Source: Luteolibacter algae
Lineage (GTDB): Bacteria; Verrucomicrobiota; Verrucomicrobiia; Verrucomicrobiales; Akkermansiaceae
Assembly (NCBI RefSeq): GCF_042683045.1
Contig: NZ_JBHUIT010000003.1
Coordinates: forward strand, 1-64,000
Length of the DNA: 64,000 nt
Direction of reading: 5' to 3'
The notes under the pieces are model-generated. The model worked only from the letters and a program-made list of their open reading frames with translations, was not told where the DNA came from and searched no databases. Positions 16,581 through 27,700 of this stretch are shown piece by piece. The position numbers and the translations under genes are program-made. The stretch's first letter is position 1, and every line of letters starts with the position of its first letter.

Positions 16581-17207
16581 ATGGATTCGTCCGCCTCAGC
16601 TATTCCCCTCTCCGCGCTACAGCATTATCTCTACTGCCCGCGTCAATGTGCTTTGATTCATAACGAGCAAATCTGGGCGGAGAACCGCTTCACTGCGGAG
16701 GGACAACTTCTTCATAAAAAAGCCAATGAAGGGCCGGATGAGCACAGATCCAGCGGATCTATCCTGCGGCATCTCCATGTGAGCTCCAATCAATACGGAC
16801 TTTCTGGGATCTGCGACATTGTGGAGAAGCAGCGCGATGGAAACTTCGTTCCAGTGGAATACAAGCGCGGCAAGCCGAAGGCCCACCGCGCCGATGAAGT
16901 GCAGGTATGCGCACAGGCAATCTGCCTGGAAGAAATGTTTCATACGAAAATACCAGTAGGTTTGATCTTTTACGGTAAAACCCGTAGACGCATCGAAGTC
17001 CGGCTGGATGAAACACTGAGAACACTTACACTTTCCACAGTTAGTAAAGTGCGCAGGCTCAAGGAATGCGAGACCACCCCCAGTGCAGAATATGATCCCG
17101 GGAAATGCGCGGCTTGCTCTCTCATTGATCTTTGCCAGCCGAGGGCGCTTCGCTTCAAGCGCGGAGCCAGCGCCTGGTTTCTCAACCGGTTGCAATCCAC
17201 AGAATAA
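16581..17207 (+). CDS. cas4: CRISPR-associated exonuclease Cas4
   Basis: RecB/AddB-like nuclease with an iron-sulfur cluster. With Cas1-Cas2 it trims prespacers and sets PAM and orientation. The 208-residue protein has the N-terminal cluster cysteine in LQHYLYCPRQCALIH and the C-terminal cysteines in CAACSLIDLC. The nuclease core is present: an aspartate in GICDIVEK and the E-x-K motif in PVEYKRGKPK. Length is typical. Presence of Cas4 fits the evidence in the array that spacers have a fixed, PAM-anchored 5' end. The gene overlaps no other; cas1 starts 14 bp later. Confidence 0.95.
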   Translation: MDSSASAIPLSALQHYLYCPRQCALIHNEQIWAENRFTAEGQLLHKKANEGPDEHRSSGSILRHLHVSSNQYGLSGICDIVEKQRDGNFVPVEYKRGKPKAHRADEVQVCAQAICLEEMFHTKIPVGLIFYGKTRRRIEVRLDETLRTLTLSTVSKVRRLKECETTPSAEYDPGKCAACSLIDLCQPRALRFKRGASAWFLNRLQSTE

Positions 17208-17221
17208 GAATCTCACCTCCT

Positions 17222-18262
17222 ATGAAAACCCATTTGAACACTCTTTTTATTACGCTGGAGGGTGCCTACCTACGTAAGGACGGTGCGGCTGTGGAAATCC
17301 GTCATGATGGAAAAAGCAAACTCCGTGTCCCGCTACACAATCTGGAAGGGATCGTGACATACGGATGGGACACGACGGTATCCGCCAGTCTCATGGCAGG
17401 CTGCCACGAATACGGGGTATCATTAACTTTTTTATCTCCACACGGAAAATTCATCTCAAGTTCCTATGGCGGCGTATCCGGCAATATTCTTCTGCGCCGG
17501 GAGCAGTATCGTCATGCGGAAAGCGAGGCATCATCTCTGGCCATCGCGCGGAATATGATCACGGCAAAGATTCATAATACTCGCACCATACTTCAGCGCG
17601 CGGCACGGGATCACGGCACAAAATGTCCTCAACGGGCCCACGTCCTTACCCAGACTTCTGATTTCCTCTTCAAAAGGATTTCCGCATGCAATCGTGCCAC
17701 CAATTTGGACTCCCTACGAGGAATAGAAGGCGAATCAGCTGCTGCCTACTTCGCGGTCTTCAACCATCTGATCACGATTGAGGGTCCAGCTTTCCTTTTG
17801 AACGGTAGAACAAAACGACCTCCACTTGATCGGACCAATGCCCTCCTCTCTTTTCTCTATGTCTTGTTAGCACATGACTGCCGCTCCGCCTGCGAGACAG
17901 TCGGCCTGGACCCCCAATCGGGTTTCCTTCATCAGCCTAGACCCGGCCGCCACTCGCTTGCTCTCGATCTAATGGAAGAATTCAGGCCTCTTTTTGCAGA
18001 CCGGCTCGCACTGAGCTTGATCAACCGCCAGCAAGTAAAAGCGGATGACTTCGAACTCCAAGAAAATGGTGCAACTTTTCTAAAACCAGACTCCCGCAAA
18101 AAAATCCTGACCGCCTGGCAAGAACGCAAGCAAGAGACTTTCACCCATCCATTTCTAGATGAGACGATCACTTACGGCCTTCTACCGCAAATCCAGGCCA
18201 GACTGCTCGCCCGTTATCTTCGGGGCGATCATGATGCTTATCCGGCCTACCTTCACAAGTGA
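17222..18262 (+). CDS. cas1: CRISPR integrase Cas1 (type I-C)
   Basis: Metal-dependent integrase that joins new spacers to the leader-proximal repeat. The product has 346 residues from ATG 17222, where MKTHLNTLFITLEGAYLRKD is the standard I-C start; the frame is open further upstream into cas4 but that part is not Cas1. The catalytic glutamate lies in LRGIEGESAAAYF. The conserved histidine and acidic residues lie in GFLHQPRPGRHSLALDLMEE. The length matches the roughly 340-residue I-C type. It is followed by cas2 with about 32 bp between them. Confidence 0.96.
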   Translation: MKTHLNTLFITLEGAYLRKDGAAVEIRHDGKSKLRVPLHNLEGIVTYGWDTTVSASLMAGCHEYGVSLTFLSPHGKFISSSYGGVSGNILLRREQYRHAESEASSLAIARNMITAKIHNTRTILQRAARDHGTKCPQRAHVLTQTSDFLFKRISACNRATNLDSLRGIEGESAAAYFAVFNHLITIEGPAFLLNGRTKRPPLDRTNALLSFLYVLLAHDCRSACETVGLDPQSGFLHQPRPGRHSLALDLMEEFRPLFADRLALSLINRQQVKADDFELQENGATFLKPDSRKKILTAWQERKQETFTHPFLDETITYGLLPQIQARLLARYLRGDHDAYPAYLHK

Positions 18263-18294
18263 CCCTCATCCATCTCGCAACGCCCCATTTTCCC

Positions 18295-18585
18295 ATGTAT
18301 ATACTCCTCACCTATGATGTCTCCACTGTTACCAAAGCTGGCGAAAAACGCCTGCGACGGGTTGCCAGGATTTGTATGGACTACGGACAACGAGTCCAAA
18401 ACTCTGTCTTCGAATGCAAGGTCAACCCTGCCCAACTTGTCGAATTTCGCGGCAAGCTGCTCTCCATCATCGACACAGCCACAGATAGTGTGAGAATCTA
18501 TCATCTCGGGAAAAACTGGGAGCAAAAGGTCGAGCACCATGGCAAAAATGATGACTATAACATTGATGCTCCGCTCATCCTCTAA
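18295..18585 (+). CDS. cas2: CRISPR adaptation protein Cas2
   Basis: Small ferredoxin-fold dimer that bridges two Cas1 dimers and sets the spacer length. ATG 18295 gives 96 residues starting MYILLTYDVSTVTKAGEKRL, the usual Cas2 N-terminus, with the conserved aspartate in YDVST. A longer upstream frame would add residues not seen in the family. The stop at 18585 is 131 bp before the first repeat, so cas2 directly abuts the leader. Confidence 0.95.
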   Translation: MYILLTYDVSTVTKAGEKRLRRVARICMDYGQRVQNSVFECKVNPAQLVEFRGKLLSIIDTATDSVRIYHLGKNWEQKVEHHGKNDDYNIDAPLIL

Positions 18586-18716
18586 CTCCCCTGCGCGAAC
18601 CTCTAGCGCTCGCGTTGATTTTTAACCCAACCATCAGCTCTTTGACATCACCAAAACCAAGGTTCGCGGAAACAAGGCTGGAACCCCTTGTAAAACCTTG
18701 CTTAAAATACCCCGCG
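18586..18716 (+). promoter_or_regulatory. CRISPR leader
   Basis: A 131-bp non-coding stretch between cas2 and the first repeat. The repeat orientation (3' end ATTGAAAC pointing away from cas2) marks this as the leader and the site of new spacer insertion. It contains TTGACA at 18642-18647 and A/T-rich TTAAAATA just before the array. An exact 9-bp inverted repeat, CGCGAACCT at 18594-18602 and AGGTTCGCG at 18660-18668, could be a protein or adaptation signal. No full promoter with good spacing could be fixed. Confidence 0.75.
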
Positions 18717-21700
18717 ATCGCTCCTTCACGGGAGCGCGGATTGAAACGGTCTTTGATCGATTTCCACGCTGTTTTTGCGCAATCGCTCCTTCACGGGAGC
18801 GCGGATTGAAACCTTGTGGGGCATTGCCTCAACGGGGTGCTGATGCATCGCTCCTTCACGGGAGCGCGGATTGAAACGATGACCGTCTTGGGCTGTTTAG
18901 CTTGTGCGCTCATCGCTCCTTCACGGGAGCGCGGATTGAAACATCCAAGAAATTAGAGCCATCGAGGGCGGCGTAGATCGCTCCTTCACGGGAGCGCGGA
19001 TTGAAACGGCCGCAGCGGTCGTCGTCCACTTCGCGGAATCATCGCTCCTTCACGGGAGCGCGGATTGAAACGCTTTTCCTGCGAAGTCTTTAGTTATGGT
19101 CATTTATCGCTCCTTCACGGGAGCGCGGATTGAAACCCTCGCGACAAGAAGACTCTCTCACAAAATAGTTATCGCTCCTTCACGGGAGCGCGGATTGAAA
19201 CCGTGGACGGGTGAGGAGTCCTACGCGATGGATCAATCGCTCCTTCACGGGAGCGCGGATTGAAACGAGGGATTCGGCCTGCGCTTCGGTGTCGTTTATA
19301 TCGCTCCTTCACGGGAGCGCGGATTGAAACAAGCAACCTGCGAACTCTACGAGGACGTGATTGGATCGCTCCTTCACGGGAGCGCGGATTGAAACTGGAG
19401 TCACCCCGTAATGGCGCGGCAGTCCAGTGAATCGCTCCTTCACGGGAGCGCGGATTGAAACAGCAAGAGAGTCCGTCCCAACTCCGAAGACCGGAATCGC
19501 TCCTTCACGGGAGCGCGGATTGAAACGCTCGAATGATGGAACGTGAACGAAACGAAGCGCATCGCTCCTTCACGGGAGCGCGGATTGAAACAACGCTTTT
19601 ACCGCCGGTAAAGACGGAGCTTATGCATCGCTCCTTCACGGGAGCGCGGATTGAAACAAACCCCAAGACTCAGAACCAATGAAAACGAAAAATCGCTCCT
19701 TCACGGGAGCGCGGATTGAAACGATTTCCTCGAAGTCGAAGCCGACCCGTGGATTATCGCTCCTTCACGGGAGCGCGGATTGAAACGGTCTTTGATCGAT
19801 TTCCACGCTGTTTTTGCGCAATCGCTCCTTCACGGGAGCGCGGATTGAAACAGGTAGTTCGGAAGAGGATGAACAAGACGGAGAATCGCTCCTTCACGGG
19901 AGCGCGGATTGAAACATGGTGTTGGTTACAGGCAGGCCGTGGCTTTCTTATCGCTCCTTCACGGGAGCGCGGATTGAAACCTTGATCTCAGGGCCGCAGC
20001 AAAGGGGCACGGAAGATCGCTCCTTCACGGGAGCGCGGATTGAAACGCTCGAATGATGGAACGTGAACGAAACGAAGCGCATCGCTCCTTCACGGGAGCG
20101 CGGATTGAAACCGCAATGTAAGAGCGGCTAACAAGACGGAGATGGATCGCTCCTTCACGGGAGCGCGGATTGAAACCTAATTTCTACGCCCGATGGAAGA
20201 GAACCAGAAGATCGCTCCTTCACGGGAGCGCGGATTGAAACGAGGGATTCGGCCTGCGCTTCGGTGTCGTTTATATCGCTCCTTCACGGGAGCGCGGATT
20301 GAAACCCCTCCCTCCCGCAGTATGACGGGGAGCGCATCGATCGCTCCTTCACGGGAGCGCGGATTGAAACCTGTTCAACAAAGAGTTTCAATCTGCACAC
20401 AGAGATCGCTCCTTCACGGGAGCGCGGATTGAAACGACCTTTAATCAAAGGCCATAAGCGAAAAGGAAAATCGCTCCTTCACGGGAGCGCGGATTGAAAC
20501 TCGGTCATCATCTGATTTCTTGCTTCCGGCTGATATCGCTCCTTCACGGGAGCGCGGATTGAAACACCTCCTAACTGGTGGAGTACTTCCGGGGTTCTCA
20601 ATCGCTCCTTCACGGGAGCGCGGATTGAAACTTGAAGCAAAAGCCTCATGCAAGACTGAGTGAGAATCGCTCCTTCACGGGAGCGCGGATTGAAACTCAT
20701 AATATTCCTCTTCCTTGGGCACCGCCGGAATCGCTCCTTCACGGGAGCGCGGATTGAAACAGAAAGAGGTGGCTTTATACTGCAGTGACTCGCGATCGCT
20801 CCTTCACGGGAGCGCGGATTGAAACCAATTATCATTTCATAAGCTGCCTTGTCGTCAGGATCGCTCCTTCACGGGAGCGCGGATTGAAACAGTTGAAAGA
20901 CTTGTGGATTCATAAACAGTCTTCAATCGCTCCTTCACGGGAGCGCGGATTGAAACCTTGAACATTGTGAGTATGTTGTTCCAAATGAAATCGCTCCTTC
21001 ACGGGAGCGCGGATTGAAACTGTGGGCTGATCCGGAAGGGGTGGCGGTGGGATATCGCTCCTTCACGGGAGCGCGGATTGAAACTCGGCACTTACTCGGC
21101 TGTAATACCTGTTCACCATCGCTCCTTCACGGGAGCGCGGATTGAAACGACAAGAGCTTTTACGCTGTCACTCCTAAACTCAAATCGCTCCTTCACGGGA
21201 GCGCGGATTGAAACTCTACGAAACACCCCTCACGCTCACGGAAGATACATCGCTCCTTCACGGGAGCGCGGATTGAAACCGGGATGGGCTGGAAGACGGT
21301 GACGCGGGCGGAAATCGCTCCTTCACGGGAGCGCGGATTGAAACACACAGATGGAGAGCATGTATCTGCTGGTGACAATCGCTCCTTCACGGGAGCGCGG
21401 ATTGAAACTGTGGCGACTGCCGCCTACCCTGGGGATACAGGAATCGCTCCTTCACGGGAGCGCGGATTGAAACTTTTCAAGGTTGTCCAATGCTGCTTGC
21501 GCCGCCTATCGCTCCTTCACGGGAGCGCGGATTGAAACTGTGTAAGCGTCCCGGCCCCGCTCGAACCAATCAATCGCTCCTTCACGGGAGCGCGGATTGA
21601 AACCTCTTCTTTGACTAATTTGAGGCCGAAGGACTGATCGCTCCTTCACGGGAGCGCGGATTGAAACGAAATTCCGGAGGACACCACGCTACTGCCATTT

Positions 21701-24700
21701 ATCGCTCCTTCACGGGAGCGCGGATTGAAACAATCTGACTCTTGAACCCCAGGTTGTGGACGGGCATCGCTCCTTCACGGGAGCGCGGATTGAAACAGGT
21801 GATTATTCCAAACAGCCGCAAAAGCGTGTGATCGCTCCTTCACGGGAGCGCGGATTGAAACCTTCTGGACTTGCTGGTTGCCCTGCGAGCTGGACAATCG
21901 CTCCTTCACGGGAGCGCGGATTGAAACTCCGTGGAACCTCTCTTTTTGGGTGGTGGGCGTGTATCGCTCCTTCACGGGAGCGCGGATTGAAACATCATAA
22001 TTGAGAACAATATTGGTATAAACAGTATCGCTCCTTCACGGGAGCGCGGATTGAAACATCATAATTGAGAACAATATTGGTATAAACAGTAATCGCTCCT
22101 TCACGGGAGCGCGGATTGAAACCGGCGGCTATACTGTCCGCTTCGGTCTCAACGGTATCGCTCCTTCACGGGAGCGCGGATTGAAACTTCCCCCCTGCCT
22201 GCTCCGGTGCTAATCCAGTTTATCGCTCCTTCACGGGAGCGCGGATTGAAACATGACAGCAAGGGAATAACGCCAGAGGAGCGCAAATCGCTCCTTCACG
22301 GGAGCGCGGATTGAAACAGTTTCCAGCAGTTGGAGACGCTTGGGAAACTTTATCGCTCCTTCACGGGAGCGCGGATTGAAACTATTTCTGGCACTATTGT
22401 CTATTCTGAGCGCGCTGATCGCTCCTTCACGGGAGCGCGGATTGAAACACGGGTACCTCTATTGCTTCAACTGGCAGCATTTAATCGCTCCTTCACGGGA
22501 GCGCGGATTGAAACCCGTGTTCGTTTTTGGCAGACTTCCAAAAATTTTATCGCTCCTTCACGGGAGCGCGGATTGAAACGGGCGGGAATGGATCCGGTGG
22601 TGACGGTGGCGGCATCGCTCCTTCACGGGAGCGCGGATTGAAACCACAAATGGAGATTTGCAATCTCAATTTGGAAAGATCGCTCCTTCACGGGAGCGCG
22701 GATTGAAACGGGAAATTTCCCTTACTGATTTACAGACTCCTAAATCGCTCCTTCACGGGAGCGCGGATTGAAACCAGGGCGCTCCGCCACTTTCCAAATT
22801 GAGATTGCATCGCTCCTTCACGGGAGCGCGGATTGAAACCTGGTCTAGTTTGTCTCCAGTTGTCCGCCTTTGTATCGCTCCTTCACGGGAGCGCGGATTG
22901 AAACCTGCGATGGCAGACGCTACCGATGTTACGTCTGATCGCTCCTTCACGGGAGCGCGGATTGAAACAACCGGCAGAGACACGCAAAAGGCCATTATGA
23001 GTGATCGCTCCTTCACGGGAGCGCGGATTGAAACTTATGTATGGCACCCGAAATCGAACTACTTTCAAATCGCTCCTTCACGGGAGCGCGGATTGAAACC
23101 ACTCTTTAAACTCTGGGCTTTGTCCGGTTGGCATATCGCTCCTTCACGGGAGCGCGGATTGAAACCTGATACTTCTGCTTTGCAAGACATGCCTTCAAAA
23201 TCGCTCCTTCACGGGAGCGCGGATTGAAACCAGGCCACCAAGTAAACTGATCTATGTCCCGAGAATCGCTCCTTCACGGGAGCGCGGATTGAAACGAGTG
23301 CTCGGTGATCGATTTAAACTTGGCCTCCATCGCTCCTTCACGGGAGCGCGGATTGAAACGCATTTGAATTATGAATAAACTACAATCATTCGCATCGCTC
23401 CTTCACGGGAGCGCGGATTGAAACCTCTCCTATTGGCCGGCCCGGGCTGTGGGTGGGATCGCTCCTTCACGGGAGCGCGGATTGAAACATAGCATAAAGG
23501 CCGCCCCCGGTTAAGAGGGCAGATCGCTCCTTCACGGGAGCGCGGATTGAAACCTTGGGCGTTCTCCAAGAAAATTATGAAGATACCAATCGCTCCTTCA
23601 CGGGAGCGCGGATTGAAACGATTGGTGATTTGATAGCTCCTGCCTGCGCGTGATCGCTCCTTCACGGGAGCGCGGATTGAAACACACACCCGCTGAGCCC
23701 ACAAGCCAGCGGGTTTCATCGCTCCTTCACGGGAGCGCGGATTGAAACAATCCGTCATCAAGAATCGTGAGGCAGACTTTAGATCGCTCCTTCACGGGAG
23801 CGCGGATTGAAACTTGAGTGTTCATAGGTTCTTGACAAATTCCTTGTATCGCTCCTTCACGGGAGCGCGGATTGAAACAACAACTTGCCGGCATTATGAA
23901 TGCAATCCGAGATCGCTCCTTCACGGGAGCGCGGATTGAAACAAAATCCTCGATAAACTCTTCCGCCCGCCGGTCATCGCTCCTTCACGGGAGCGCGGAT
24001 TGAAACATACTTTTCGTCCTGTTTATTGCTTACTTGGCGAGATCGCTCCTTCACGGGAGCGCGGATTGAAACAAGCAACCTGCGAACTCTACGAGGACGT
24101 GATCGGATCGCTCCTTCACGGGAGCGCGGATTGAAACGGGAGTTATTCGTTTTCGTTAACAAGGCGGAGCTATCGCTCCTTCACGGGAGCGCGGATTGAA
24201 ACAAGAGCAATCCGCGCGATGTTTTCGCAAGATGAATCGCTCCTTCACGGGAGCGCGGATTGAAACGGCGCATCTCCGCGTCCTACCGTGATATTAAAAG
24301 GATCGCTCCTTCACGGGAGCGCGGATTGAAACAATCCGGTTTTGATCTCGTCGCTGCCATCCGTGATCGCTCCTTCACGGGAGCGCGGATTGAAACTGCG
24401 GGGCGTATTTGTCCCCGTTGTTCCGGGGCATCGCTCCTTCACGGGAGCGCGGATTGAAACCGAGAAAACAACAGTGCCGGAAACAGGCCCACAGAATCGC
24501 TCCTTCACGGGAGCGCGGATTGAAACTACAATCCCACCGCGCAGGCGGGGGTGGCCTTCATCGCTCCTTCACGGGAGCGCGGATTGAAACCGGCAGCTAC
24601 TATATCAGCATTGCCGGGGAGAAAATCGCTCCTTCACGGGAGCGCGGATTGAAACGTCCGGACAAACTCCGCGATTAGCGCGGCGTCGAATCGCTCCTTC

Positions 24701-27700
24701 ACGGGAGCGCGGATTGAAACGCAAGAGATGGTTCCGATCACGTTCGCTCGAATGATCGCTCCTTCACGGGAGCGCGGATTGAAACATGGATTGGAGCGTC
24801 ACCGGGCTATTCGCCCCGGATCGCTCCTTCACGGGAGCGCGGATTGAAACCACCGCCGCAAGTGGAGTCTATCCCGCCACACGTATCGCTCCTTCACGGG
24901 AGCGCGGATTGAAACATCTACAATCGCATCCTTACCGATACGGAAAAAGATCGCTCCTTCACGGGAGCGCGGATTGAAACAAGACCGAGGGCAAAGACAT
25001 CCGCTTTATGTCCATCGCTCCTTCACGGGAGCGCGGATTGAAACTCACGGAGACAGAAGCCAAACTCGAAAAGTGAAAATCGCTCCTTCACGGGAGCGCG
25101 GATTGAAACCTCTCCTATTGGCCGGCCCGGGCTGTGGGTGGGCATCGCTCCTTCACGGGAGCGCGGATTGAAACTTCCCCACATCCAGAACCACCACTGG
25201 GTCCAGTCATCGCTCCTTCACGGGAGCGCGGATTGAAACTCTCCGCGATCGGCTCGCCATTTGTGACGGGGGAATCGCTCCTTCACGGGAGCGCGGATTG
25301 AAACCCGCGCTCAACTCAGCCGCGACCGGAGCGCAAAAAATCGCTCCTTCACGGGAGCGCGGATTGAAACGAAACCCTTTAATCAAAAAAAACTAACCCA
25401 ACGAATCGCTCCTTCACGGGAGCGCGGATTGAAACCGTCCGGCTGCGGTTGGTAGACGGTAAAGTCTGGATCGCTCCTTCACGGGAGCGCGGATTGAAAC
25501 GTCGTCGCGTTGCTTTTCGAGACGATGATCTAGATCGCTCCTTCACGGGAGCGCGGATTGAAACGCAAAACTCCAGCACGTGCCCGCCAAGGTCGGCGAT
25601 CGCTCCTTCACGGGAGCGCGGATTGAAACTTTGGGATCGTTAAAACCTCCACCGCAGCCAATGATCGCTCCTTCACGGGAGCGCGGATTGAAACCCCTTC
25701 GTCGAACTCATCAGGAGCATAGACTCCATCGCTCCTTCACGGGAGCGCGGATTGAAACATAGCATAAAGGCCGCCCCCGGTTAAGAGGGCAATCGCTCCT
25801 TCACGGGAGCGCGGATTGAAACAGGGCCTCAGAAAGATCAAACGAAGCTCCAGCTTATCGCTCCTTCACGGGAGCGCGGATTGAAACATTTCGCCAAAAA
25901 GGCGCCCGCACGGCATTTACCAATCGCTCCTTCACGGGAGCGCGGATTGAAACATTTTCGTTTTTGGTTGAGGTTAGCCGCCCCCGGTTATCGCTCCTTC
26001 ACGGGAGCGCGGATTGAAACGAGGTTTGCTGCGCTCATGTCTTTTTGTTCAAATCGCTCCTTCACGGGAGCGCGGATTGAAACATGGCTGGTAAAAACGG
26101 CAATCACACATCGTGGCCGATCGCTCCTTCACGGGAGCGCGGATTGAAACACAAAGCCCGCGCCGCCGGTCGCTCCAATCGTAGATCGCTCCTTCACGGG
26201 AGCGCGGATTGAAACATTGATGACTTTCCAAAAGTGGAAATAGTTTCCCTATCGCTCCTTCACGGGAGCGCGGATTGAAACGATGAATGGCGTATCACTG
26301 CCCAGTTCATCTTCCATCGCTCCTTCACGGGAGCGCGGATTGAAACAGCGAAAGCTTTGAGGCGAAGCCGTTGAGGAAGGATCGCTCCTTCACGGGAGCG
26401 CGGATTGAAACTCCTGGTCATCGGTGATGGTCACATCCTTGCCCGATCGCTCCTTCACGGGAGCGCGGATTGAAACCTCTCCACTCAGCTCCTGCACCGC
26501 CACGTCGATCATCGCTCCTTCACGGGAGCGCGGATTGAAACCAGAATTTCCCCGCCGCATAGTCACTCTTCGCCGCATCGCTCCTTCACGGGAGCGCGGA
26601 TTGAAACCCGTCCCAGGGCTGATTGTAGAGCGCATCCTGCTATCGCTCCTTCACGGGAGCGCGGATTGAAACCTTGCAGATCATATCGATACCACCACCT
26701 GGTCCAATCGCTCCTTCACGGGAGCGCGGATTGAAACTGTGTCCGCGTAGTATTTTGAGCGGTAAAGCAGGATCGCTCCTTCACGGGAGCGCGGATTGAA
26801 ACACTAATGTTAGCCTGGGTGCAATTGATTTGATCGATCGCTCCTTCACGGGAGCGCGGATTGAAACGACATCGCCGTTGACTCGATATTCGAAGGTTGA
26901 GAATCGCTCCTTCACGGGAGCGCGGATTGAAACATAGAGATCTGGATCGACAGTGAGAGTAATAAAACATCGCTCCTTCACGGGAGCGCGGATTGAAACA
27001 ACGCTTGTTTGTGCGAGGCCCTGACTTGTAGATGATCGCTCCTTCACGGGAGCGCGGATTGAAACTAAGCGCACGTGTGGACGCTGGAGGACCTCCACGA
27101 TCGCTCCTTCACGGGAGCGCGGATTGAAACTCGTTTCTGGATCAGCATATGGTCGACCTTGCTGATCGCTCCTTCACGGGAGCGCGGATTGAAACGATAG
27201 TGCCTTATCAAGAGGGCGTTGCAATTTCCATCGCTCCTTCACGGGAGCGCGGATTGAAACTTAACTTTTACGATCTTAAGGCCAAGATAATCGGATCGCT
27301 CCTTCACGGGAGCGCGGATTGAAACCGTCCTCGGTGACGTTCCGCTTGCTTCTCCCCCCATCGCTCCTTCACGGGAGCGCGGATTGAAACAATCCGGTTT
27401 TGATCTCGTCGCTGCGATCCGTGATCGCTCCTTCACGGGAGCGCGGATTGAAACTGGCCGATCAAGCCGTTTGTTTGCGATACCTGGAATCGCTCCTTCA
27501 CGGGAGCGCGGATTGAAACTGAGCCGTCCGGCGGTGGTGAGTGGATCGAGACAAATCGCTCCTTCACGGGAGCGCGGATTGAAACCACAAGTCAGGGGCT
27601 AGCTCAAACCAGTGTTGAGTATCGCTCCTTCACGGGAGCGCGGATTGAAACAAAGTGAAGTTTGTAGTTGTCCAGTTGGCCGTTAATCGCTCCTTCACGG

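Noticed and set aside
23489..25989. Shared 13-base core between spacers 74/109 and 112 as another overlap
   Set aside because: The flanks disagree and a match of that length is expected by chance among so many spacers.
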